Source: Thalassobaculum fulvum (GTDB taxonomy: Bacteria; Pseudomonadota; Alphaproteobacteria; Thalassobaculales; Thalassobaculaceae). From it: DNA of 64,000 nucleotides. Positions within the stretch are counted from its first letter, which is position 1, and each line of letters opens with the position of its first letter. The stretch lies in contig NZ_BMZS01000002.1 in NCBI RefSeq assembly GCF_014652915.1, forward strand, positions 168,590 through 232,589, written 5' to 3'. The notes beneath the pieces are model-generated. The model made no database searches. It was not told the DNA's origin and worked only from the letters and a program-made list of their open reading frames with translations. Made by a program: the position numbers and the translations under genes. Of this stretch, positions 35,129 through 43,000 are shown piece after piece.

Positions 35129-35183
35129 TAGGTTCCGGCTCGATCCGGCCCGCCTGCGCGACCCGTCTCGTCCGGAATGACGG
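35129..35183. repeat. REP-like half element, copy 4a
   Basis: GGTTCCGGCTCGATCC ... TCCGGAATGACGG matches the right half of the element at 17876-18010. It lies between the permease and binding-protein genes next to copy 4b. Confidence 0.6.
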
Positions 35184-35218
35184 AATAGAAGGATACGCCG
35201 TCCGGCAACTCCCTCCTG

Positions 35219-35275
35219 TCGTCATTCCGGAGTGGCCCCTCGACTTGCTCGAGGGGCCACATCCGGAACCCACGA
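35219..35275. repeat. REP-like half element with perfect hairpin, copy 4b
   Basis: CGTCATTCCGG (35220-35230) begins the unit and CCGGAACCCAC (35263-35273) ends it, as in the left half of the 17876 element. Between them GTGGCCCCTCGA (35232-35243) and TCGAGGGGCCAC (35249-35260) form a perfect 12-base-pair hairpin. Transcribed between the binding-protein and permease genes, it could set their relative mRNA levels. Confidence 0.65.
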
Positions 35276-35310
35276 AGCGACGGGCGCATTGCCGTCATCG
35301 GCAGCCCCGC

Positions 35311-36882
35311 TCAGCCCTTCTCGACGCCGTGCAGCAGCAGGAAGAACGACGGCTGCAGCTCGAAGCCCTGGACCCGGGCGCTGGTCACCGCGTTCTGCTT
35401 CCAGTTGGCGATGAACGCCCAGGGCGCGTCGTCGTGCACGATCTCCTGCATCTGCCGGTACAGCGCGGCACGCTTGTCCTGGTCGGTCTCGCGCCGGGCC
35501 TGCTCCAGCAGCTCGTCGACCTTCGGGTTGGAGTAGTAGCCCGAGTTGAAGCCGCCCTTGTCCGGGAACGCGTCGGTGCGCAGGGCGAGATACGGCAGGG
35601 TGTCCGGATCGTTGGTCATCCACGCCATCTCGGCCATGTCGGCCTTGCCCTCGAGGCCGGGGTTCACCTTGCCGAGGAAGGTGTTCCACTCGTAGGTCTC
35701 GATCTTCACGTCCAGGCCGACCGCGGCGAGATCGGCCTGGATCGCCGAGCCCATGGCGACCGGGTCGAGCATGCCGGAGCCGCCCTCGGTGACGTAGAAG
35801 GTCAGGTCCGCGCCCTCGGCGCCGGCCGCCTTCAGCAGCGACTTCGCCTTGTCCGGGTCGTAGGGATAGGGCTGCAGCGTCTGGTCGTAGGCCCAGGCGA
35901 AGGCCGGCGGGGTCGGGCCGGCGGCGACCTCGGCGGTGCCCTGCAGCACGTTGTCGACCAGCGCCTTCTTGTCGATCGCGTAGTTGACCGCCTGCCGGAC
36001 CCGCTTGTCGGCCATCGGACCTTCCTTGGCGTTCAGGATCAAGAACCACAGATGCGGGCCGGCCTGCTCGCTGACCGTGAAGCCGGGATCCTGGTCGAAG
36101 GTCGCGAGGTTGTCCGGCGGCACCTCGACCATCATGTCGATCCCGCCGGACAGCATTTCGGCGACCCGGGTGTTGGCGTCGGTGATCGGCCGGAACACCA
36201 CGGCCTGCAGGTCCGGCGCGCCGTCCCAGTAGTCCGGGTTGGCCTCGACCACGACCTTGGCGTTCGACTCCCACTCGACGAACCGGAACGGCCCGGTGCC
36301 GACCGGATGACGACCGAAGTCCTTGCCGTGCTTTTTCACCGCCGCCGGCGAGACGATCAGCCCGGTCGGGTAGGCCAGGTTGGACAGGAACGGCGCGTAC
36401 GGCTCCTTCAGGTTGAACACCACCGTCCTCGGATCCGGCGCCGCGACCGTGTCGACCGCGCTGAAGAAGAAGCTGAGCGGGAACGGTCCGGTGTCGTGAT
36501 ACGGGTTGTTCTCGTCCAGCATGCGGTCGAAGTTGAACTTGACCGCCGCCGCGTCGAGCGGCGTGCCGTCGTGGAACGTCACCCCGTCGCGCAGGCTGAA
36601 GGTGTAGACCTTGCCGTCGTCGCTGATCGTCCAGCCGGTCGCCAGGGCCGGCTCGACCGCCAGGGTGCCGGACTTGTAGCGCACCAGCCCGTCATAGACG
36701 TTCATCAGGATCCGGAAGTCGTTGACCGCGGTGACGGCGTGCGGGTCCAGCGACTTCGGCTCGGCGATCTGGGCGACGACCAGCACGCCCGGGGGCGTCT
36801 GCGCCGCGACCGGCCCGGCGAAGCCGCCGAGCGCTGCGAGGGTGACCGCCGCGGCGGCGATCCGGCGGAAGGTGGTGAGCAT
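35311..36882 (-). CDS. ABC transporter substrate-binding protein, peptide/nickel (family 5)
   Basis: A 523-residue periplasmic binding protein. The first about 27 residues are a signal peptide ending GPVAA-QTPPG. AEPKSLDPHAVTAVND and YTFSLRDGVTFHDGTPLDAAAVKFNFDR are hallmark family 5 sequences. The ATG at 36882 is chosen because AGGAGG (minus strand, 36889-36895) lies six bases upstream; a TTG two codons earlier is less likely. It delivers substrate to the DppB/CD/F transporter. A good promoter lies upstream at 36927-36955. Confidence 0.93.
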   Translation of the reverse strand: MLTTFRRIAAAAVTLAALGGFAGPVAAQTPPGVLVVAQIAEPKSLDPHAVTAVNDFRILMNVYDGLVRYKSGTLAVEPALATGWTISDDGKVYTFSLRDGVTFHDGTPLDAAAVKFNFDRMLDENNPYHDTGPFPLSFFFSAVDTVAAPDPRTVVFNLKEPYAPFLSNLAYPTGLIVSPAAVKKHGKDFGRHPVGTGPFRFVEWESNAKVVVEANPDYWDGAPDLQAVVFRPITDANTRVAEMLSGGIDMMVEVPPDNLATFDQDPGFTVSEQAGPHLWFLILNAKEGPMADKRVRQAVNYAIDKKALVDNVLQGTAEVAAGPTPPAFAWAYDQTLQPYPYDPDKAKSLLKAAGAEGADLTFYVTEGGSGMLDPVAMGSAIQADLAAVGLDVKIETYEWNTFLGKVNPGLEGKADMAEMAWMTNDPDTLPYLALRTDAFPDKGGFNSGYYSNPKVDELLEQARRETDQDKRAALYRQMQEIVHDDAPWAFIANWKQNAVTSARVQGFELQPSFFLLLHGVEKG

Positions 36883-36926
36883 CGGCAATCCTCCTGTCGA
36901 GACCCGGCCCGGTTGGACTTTGGTTA

Positions 36927-36955
36927 ATTATTCATGATAAATTCCAATTGGTCAA
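36927..36955 (-). promoter_or_regulatory. Predicted promoter of the peptide-binding protein gene
   Basis: On the minus strand TTGACC (36955-36950), a 17-base spacer and AATAAT (36932-36927) form a good sigma-70-type promoter in an AT-rich patch, 45 bases before the start codon. Confidence 0.55.
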
Positions 36956-36957
36956 AA

Positions 36958-36973
36958 ATTGATCGTGATCAAT
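36958..36973. promoter_or_regulatory. Operator-like palindrome ATTGATC-GT-GATCAAT
   Basis: A perfect 7-2-7 inverted repeat beginning three bases upstream of the -35 of the binding-protein promoter and 39 bases before the divergent hydrolase start. Size and symmetry fit a GntR/FadR-type site, and a gene for such a regulator ends the transporter operon. Confidence 0.5.
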
Positions 36974-37012
36974 GAATCCGGAAGGAACCGTCCGCCGCGA
37001 CGGTTGGGCTTG

Positions 37013-38278
37013 ATGACTGAATCCAGGGCGAAAACCGCCACCGCCTCCCTCGCGATCGATGCCGGACGCCTGCGCGCCGACATCGATGCGGTCAACGCGA
37101 TCGGCCGGATCGACGGCATGCCGGGCATCAACCGGATCAGCTTCTCCGACGCCGACATGGCGGGCCGGCGCTGGCTGCTCGGCCGCATCGAGGAGGCCGG
37201 CCTGGCCCCCCGGATGGACGCCGTCGGCAACGTGTTCGGGCGCTGGGAGGCGGGTGCCGGCCCGGCGCTGCTGGCCGGCTCGCACCTCGACACCGTCCCG
37301 CACGGCGGCCCGCTCGACGGCACCCTCGGGGTCTGCGCCGCGCTGGAGGCGGTGCGGGCGATGCGCGACGCCGGGCTGCGGCCGGTCCGCCCGGTCGAGG
37401 TGGTCGCCACCGCCGACGAGGAGGGCCGGTTCGGCGGCATGCTCGGCAGCCAGGCGATCTGCGGCGAGGTCGGGCCGGACTGGATCGCCGCGGCGGTCGA
37501 CGACGGCGGCGTCCGGCTCGTCGACGCGATGCGCGCCCAGGGCCTCGATCCGGCCGCTGCCGCGTCAGCCGACCGGCGGCGGGAGATCGCCGCCTTCCTG
37601 GAGCTGCATGTCGAGCAGGGCCCGGTACTCGAGGCCTCCGGCGACCGGATCGGCGTGGTCGACGCGGTGTCCGGGGTGTTCAACTGGACAGTCACGCTGA
37701 ACGGCGAGGCCAACCACTCCGGGACCACGCCGATGGACCTGCGCCGCGACGCCTTCCGCGGGATGGCGGGGTTCGGGGCGGCGATCGACGGCATCCTGGC
37801 GCGCCACGGCGGCCCGGACACCCGGCTGACCGTCGGCAAGGTCGCGCTGAGCCCGAACTTTCCGCACAGCATCGCCGGCCGGGCGGTGTTCTCGCTGATC
37901 GGCCGCGACGTCGACGAGGCGGTGATGCGCGCGGTGGCGGACGCCTGCCGGGCCGAGATCGAACGGGCCGCCGCCGCCCACGGCCTCGGCGTCGCGATCG
38001 CGGAGCAGAGCTGGCTGCCGCCGACCGCCATGGACCCGGCTATCGCCGGTCGGCTGGCGACAATCGCCGGCGCCGCCCGGACCATGCCGTCCGGTGCCGG
38101 TCACGACGCCCAGACCTTCGCCCGCCACCTGCCGGCCGGCCTGATCTTCGTCCCGTCGCGAGGCGGCGTCAGCCATTCCCCCGACGAGTGGACCGACTGG
38201 GCGGAGGTCGAGCACGGCGCGACCGTGCTGGCCCGCGCCGTCGCCGCCGCCGCATCGGAGCCCGCCGTCACCGGCTAG
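37013..38278 (+). CDS. M20 family Zn-dependent amidohydrolase (N-carbamoyl amino acid hydrolase / allantoate amidohydrolase type)
   Basis: A 421-residue cytosolic enzyme that removes N-carbamoyl or ureido groups. Metal-ligand motifs are GSHLDTVPHGG, TADEEGRFGG and LELHVEQGPVLE; the dimerisation-lid signature is NHSGTTPMDLRRDA, and the C-terminal ligand motif is GAGHDAQTFARH with SHSPDEWT. The ATG at 37013 is preferred to one 54 bases upstream, which would cover the operator. It is divergent from the peptide-binding gene, suggesting the transporter feeds it. Allantoate, ureidoglycolate or N-carbamoyl amino acids are candidates. Confidence 0.9.
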   Translation: MTESRAKTATASLAIDAGRLRADIDAVNAIGRIDGMPGINRISFSDADMAGRRWLLGRIEEAGLAPRMDAVGNVFGRWEAGAGPALLAGSHLDTVPHGGPLDGTLGVCAALEAVRAMRDAGLRPVRPVEVVATADEEGRFGGMLGSQAICGEVGPDWIAAAVDDGGVRLVDAMRAQGLDPAAAASADRRREIAAFLELHVEQGPVLEASGDRIGVVDAVSGVFNWTVTLNGEANHSGTTPMDLRRDAFRGMAGFGAAIDGILARHGGPDTRLTVGKVALSPNFPHSIAGRAVFSLIGRDVDEAVMRAVADACRAEIERAAAAHGLGVAIAEQSWLPPTAMDPAIAGRLATIAGAARTMPSGAGHDAQTFARHLPAGLIFVPSRGGVSHSPDEWTDWAEVEHGATVLARAVAAAASEPAVTG

Positions 38279-39180
38279 GGTTCGGCGCGCCGCAGGCAAC
38301 GCAGCTCGTCGGCAAGCCGGTCGAACACCAGGCGGACGCGCCGGCTGGTGTTCAGTTCCCGGTGCGCCACCAGCCAGACCTCGTACCCGAACGGTGGCAG
38401 CCACGGAGCCGCCCGGCGCACCAGCGGCTCGGCGTCGCCGATCCGCGATACCATGACCCCGATGCCGGCCCCGTGCTTGACCAGTTCCCACTGGACCAGC
38501 TGGGTCCCGCACAGCACCGGGAAGTTGCGCGCCGACAGCGTCAGCCCCAGGGCGTTGAGGCCGTCCAGGAACGGCTCGTTCTCCTCGAACCCGACGAACT
38601 CCGCCCGCGACAGCGCCTCCGGGGTGGCCAGTTCGCCGACGCGGTCGAGGTATCGATGCGCGGCGAAGAGTTCCGCGGTCTCGTTGCCCAGTTTCCGGGC
38701 GATCAGGTCGGGATCGGTCGGCCGGGCGGTCCGGATGGCGATGTCGGCCTCGCGGCGCCGCAGGTCGCGCAGGCTGTTGGTCGCGACGAGTTCGACCTCG
38801 ATCGCCGGCTCGGTGAGGCGCAGCCGGGCGACGATCGCCGGCAGGATGAACGCCGACATGACCTCGGTGGCGGTGATCCGGACGGTCCCGGCGATCGCCT
38901 GGGACTGGCCGGATGCCGTCAGCGACACCCGGCCGGCGGCGTCGCCCATCGCCCGGACGTGCTCGACCAGTTCCAGGCCGTTGCGGGTCAGGGTCAGGCC
39001 GCGGCCGACCCGCTCGAACAGCACGACCCCGAGTTCCTCCTCCAGGGCGGCGACCTGCCGTCCCAGCGTCGGCTGCGCCATGCCGAGCGCGCGCGCGGCG
39101 GCGGAGAGCGAACCCTCCTCGGCCGTGACCAGGAACGCCCGGGCCCGGTTCCAGTCGAACTTCACGGAACGCCAATCCAT
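38275..39180 (-). CDS. LysR family transcriptional regulator
   Basis: A 301-residue LysR protein. The winged helix is at the N-terminus (FLVTAEEGSLSAAARALGMAQPTLGRQVAALEEELG, residues about 15-50), followed by the periplasmic-binding-like sensor domain. I chose the ATG at 39180; another ATG at 39192 lies inside a promoter-like stretch. Its stop shares CTAG with the convergent hydrolase stop. Targets could be the hydrolase cluster or the divergent methyltransferase. Confidence 0.9.
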   Translation of the reverse strand: MDWRSVKFDWNRARAFLVTAEEGSLSAAARALGMAQPTLGRQVAALEEELGVVLFERVGRGLTLTRNGLELVEHVRAMGDAAGRVSLTASGQSQAIAGTVRITATEVMSAFILPAIVARLRLTEPAIEVELVATNSLRDLRRREADIAIRTARPTDPDLIARKLGNETAELFAAHRYLDRVGELATPEALSRAEFVGFEENEPFLDGLNALGLTLSARNFPVLCGTQLVQWELVKHGAGIGVMVSRIGDAEPLVRRAAPWLPPFGYEVWLVAHRELNTSRRVRLVFDRLADELRCLRRAEP

Positions 39181-39215
39181 GCATAAATGCATAATGGATC
39201 AGCCGATCCGGTCAA
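39179..39215 (-). promoter_or_regulatory. LysR promoter region with ATGCAT repeats
   Basis: ATGCAT occurs at 39179-39184 and 39187-39192, two bases apart, over the candidate start codons. On the minus strand TTGACC (39215-39210), 16 bases and TATGCA (39193-39188) could form a promoter whose transcript begins at about the ATG at 39180, a leaderless arrangement. Confidence 0.35.
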
Positions 39216-39284
39216 TTTCTATTCGCTCGCCGTGGGATTACGACGCCGCAGACCGAACCGCCGACCTACCGGGATCGTCGCACC

Positions 39285-39938
39285 ATGACCGCCCTCGACG
39301 CCGAGAACGCCGCCACGCCACGCTCCGCCCGGTTCTGGGACCGGATCGCCGACCGCTATGCCCGGATGCCGGTCGCCGACGACGCCGCCTACCAGCGCAA
39401 GCTGGACATCACCCGCCAGTACCTGCGCCCGCACATGGCGGTCCTGGAGTTCGGCTGCGGCACGGGATCCACCGCCCTCGCCCATGCGCCGTATGTCCGC
39501 AGCATCCTGGCGACCGACATCTCCGCCCGCATGCTCGAGATCGCCCGGGCCAAGGCCGAGGCCCGGCGGATCGGCAACGTCACGTTCCGGCGCACCGGCA
39601 TCGACGACCTCGAAGCCGCGCCGGAGAGCTTCGATGCGATCCTCGGCATGAGCATCCTGCACCTGCTGGACGACCGGGACGCGGTCATCGCCAAGGTCCA
39701 CCGGCTGCTCAAGCCCGGCGGCTGCTTCGTCTCCAGCACCGCCTGCCTCGGCGACTTCATGCGGTGGTTCGGGCTGGTGGCACCGGTCGGCCGGGCCCTC
39801 GGGCTGCTGCCCCGGGTGACCGTGTTCACCGAACGGGACCTGGTGGCCGGGCTGACGGCCCAAGGCTTCCGGATCGCCGAGCACTGGCGGCCGTCGCGCA
39901 AGCAGGCGGTGTTCGTCGTCGCCACCAAGCCAGCGTAG
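39285..39938 (+). CDS. Class I SAM-dependent methyltransferase
   Basis: A 217-residue cytosolic methyltransferase. VLEFGCGTGSTALAHA is SAM motif I, LATDIS the acidic loop after beta-2, and FDAILGMSILHLLDD the motif IV region; a C-terminal half follows with HRLLKPGGCFV. The N-terminal RFWDRIADRYARMPVADDAAYQRKLDITR resembles lipid or quinone methyltransferases such as the UbiE group, but no substrate can be assigned. Divergent from the LysR gene. Confidence 0.88.
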   Translation: MTALDAENAATPRSARFWDRIADRYARMPVADDAAYQRKLDITRQYLRPHMAVLEFGCGTGSTALAHAPYVRSILATDISARMLEIARAKAEARRIGNVTFRRTGIDDLEAAPESFDAILGMSILHLLDDRDAVIAKVHRLLKPGGCFVSSTACLGDFMRWFGLVAPVGRALGLLPRVTVFTERDLVAGLTAQGFRIAEHWRPSRKQAVFVVATKPA

Positions 39939-40008
39939 GCAAACGGGCGGATTTCGTCCCTGTCCCGATCAGGCGGATCTCCGTCGCACGGTCCGGTTGC
40001 CGACCGGA

Positions 40009-43000
40009 TCAATCTTCGGGAGTCACCGCATCGAACAGCTCCGCCACTTGCGCGGCATCGGCCCCGATGACCTCGGCGACCATCGCGGTCAGGGCTTCTC
40101 GTCGCGGCGCATCGGCCCGGGCGAGACGGATACAGCTTCGTACGACGATCCCTGCGCTGTGCTCATCATCGAACCGCATGTAAATTGCCAATGCCTTCCG
40201 GAAGGCTTCCTCGGCCGAACCAAAGTCGCGACGCTCCACCGCTACTGTGCCGAGCTGGTGATAGGTTGCCGCCGCCGAATGCTGATTGTCGAAGCGGAGC
40301 TTGATCTCCAGTGCCTTGCGGTAGGCTTCCTCGGCCGCGGCAAAGTCGGAACGCTCCTCCGCTACTGTGCCGAGTTGGTGATAGGTCAACGCCGCTGAGT
40401 GCTGATCGTCGAACCGAAGCTTGATCTCCAACGCCTTAAGGTAGGCCTCCTCGGCCGCAGCAAAGTCGGAACGCTCCTGCGCTACAATGCCGAGTTGGTG
40501 GTAGGTCGACGCTGCGGAGTGCTGATCGTCGAAGCCGAGCTTGATCTCCAACGCCTTGTGGTAGGCCTCCTCGGCCGCAGCAAAGTCACGACGCTCCTGC
40601 GCCACGGTGCCGAGCTGGTGGTAGATCGTGGCAGCTGAATGATAATCACCATAGCGGAGTTTGATCTCCAACGCCTTGCGGTAGGACTCCTCGGCGACGG
40701 CAACATTGCGTTGCGCCTGGCTCACGGTGCCGAGCTGGTGATAGGTGTCCGCTGCCTCAAATTCGTCATCGAAGTGGAGATAGATCTCTAACGCCTTGCG
40801 GTAAGCTTCCTCGGCCGTTACGAAGTCGCGGCGCACCTGCGCCACGATGCCGAGTTGGTGGTAGGTCGATGCCGCTGAATGTTGATCGTCGAAGCGAAGC
40901 TTGATCTCCAACGCCTTGCGGTAGGCCTCCTCGGCCGCGGCAAAGTCGCGACGCAGCTGCGCCACGTTGCCAAGCTGGTGGTAGGTCGACGCCGCTGAGT
41001 GTTGATCGTCGAAGCGAAGCTTGATCTCCAACGCCTTGCCGTAGGCCTCCTCGGCCGCAGCAAAGTCACGACGCTCCTGCGCCACTCTACCGAGTTGATG
41101 ATAGGTGCCCGCTGCCTTGTTCTCTTCACCGATGCGAACGTAGATCTCCAATGCCTTGCGGCAGGCTTCCTCGGCTGCGGCATAGTCGCGACGCTCCAAC
41201 GCGACGACGCCAAGCTGATGAAGGATACCAGCGCTGCCAGCCGGAAACTGCGCCTTGGCCTCCTCGCTCAGTCCTTCGAACATTTCCAACGCCTTGGCGT
41301 AGGCGCTGCCGGCTTCGTCGAGTTGCTTCATGTTCAGGAGGTACTTGGCGGCATCGTCGATCACGCCAACCGTCTCAAGCCGCAGGCGGTCGTTCAGCGC
41401 TACCTCCGGGTAGGTCTCGAGCGCAGCCATCACCTTGCGTGCCATGGCGGCACCCGCTCGGTGGTTCTGCGCGCGATCGTAGTACAAGGAGAGTGGAGCG
41501 TAAGAACCCAGTATCTGCTCATGGTCGGCGAGCGCGCCCTCGAGCGCCGCAACAAAGGTCTCGTGCTCCACCGACAGAAGCAACTCTCCGATTGCTCGCT
41601 GCGCTGGCTCCTTTGAGCGGGCCAGTGACATCACCGCTCCACCAACGCCCTCGACGAAACGCCTGAACGCACGGCCGATGGCAGCGCGGGTAGCTCCACG
41701 CCCGGCTGCCGCAAGGCGGCGCTCCAGGAACCATGGCAGCACCGGCTGCACGCTGCAGTATCCGGCGCCCGCTGCCCGCGGATCGGGATGTGGCTGGAGC
41801 AGGCCCCAACTCCTAGCTTGAGCGAGCATGTCTTCCCACCGGTCGACCGGAAGGTCCGCCAGCTCCGGCTCCTTCACGAGTTCCTCGACGTACTGCTTCA
41901 GCATCGGAACCATGATCGCCGCCTTGAAAGGCACCAGGCATTCCAGCAGCCGTTGCGCGTCCGGCGACAGATTGGCGTGGGAGTACTCCACGCAGGCCAG
42001 GATGCTCTCGGTCCGGCGGGCGTCGTCCTTGTCCAGGTCGGCAGCGCCGGTCGACAAGCCGGCCAGGATCTCGTCGGGGCTCTGCCGGGCGAGATTCGGG
42101 AGCACGACCTCCATGGCCAGCGGATGCCCCGCCAGGAGCCGCATCAGCCGCTTCATCGAGTCCGATCGCATGTCCGGTGCGATCCCGGCCCGTGCGAAGA
42201 TCCGCGCCGCCAGTTCCGAGGCCGCCTCGGCATCGAGCCCGCGCAACAGATAGGTCGCCCCGTCGATCACCTCCGCGTCCAGCCACGGAACGTCACCGCG
42301 ACCGCCCAGCAACACCAGGCTCTCCCCACCGACAAGCTTCGCCAGGAAGCCGCGGATCTCCTCGCGCCGCGGCTCCGGCAGCTCGTTGCGGATGGCGAAC
42401 GCCTCGCCGACCACCGATTCCAGATTGTCGAGGATCAGCAGCCGTCGCTTGGCCCGCAGGGCCCGGGTGATCTTCTCCTGCTGGGCCGCCAGCGACAGGG
42501 TCGCGAAGGCGGCCAGATCCGCGCCCTGGAGAAGCGACCCGGCCAGCGAGGCGAGAATCTGCTCCAGGGTCCACGCCCGGTCGTCATAGCCGAAATAGTG
42601 CGCCGCCTCGATCCACCCGGTCCGCTCCCACCAGCTCGCCAGATGGCGCAGCAGCGTCGTCTTGCCGGTGCCGCCGCCGCCCTGGATCAGCAGGACGTTG
42701 TGCGCGATCAGCCGGCGCTCGACCGCCAGGACGTCCAGGTCGCGGCCAAGAAACGCCCCGGTCGCCGTCCGCTGCTCGGCCGGGCGGCGGCTCTGTCGCT
42801 CCAGCCAGGCGGCCTCCTCGTCCGGATACATCCGCCGCGGCGTGAGCTTCACTTGGTCCCGCTGATAGAGCACCGGCAGGATCCAGTCCTGGAGCTCGAT
42901 CTCCGCGTCGAAATACGCCCTTCGCTTCCGGTCGTTGGCGAGTTCCAGCCGCGCCCGCCGCACCGCCTCGCCGGTCGGGGCGCCGGAGAACAGGGCGGCG

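Noticed and set aside
40147-41226. Regular 120-base repeats that might be taken for a CRISPR or satellite array
   Set aside because: The units are in frame throughout and each encodes a TPR; there are no unique spacers.
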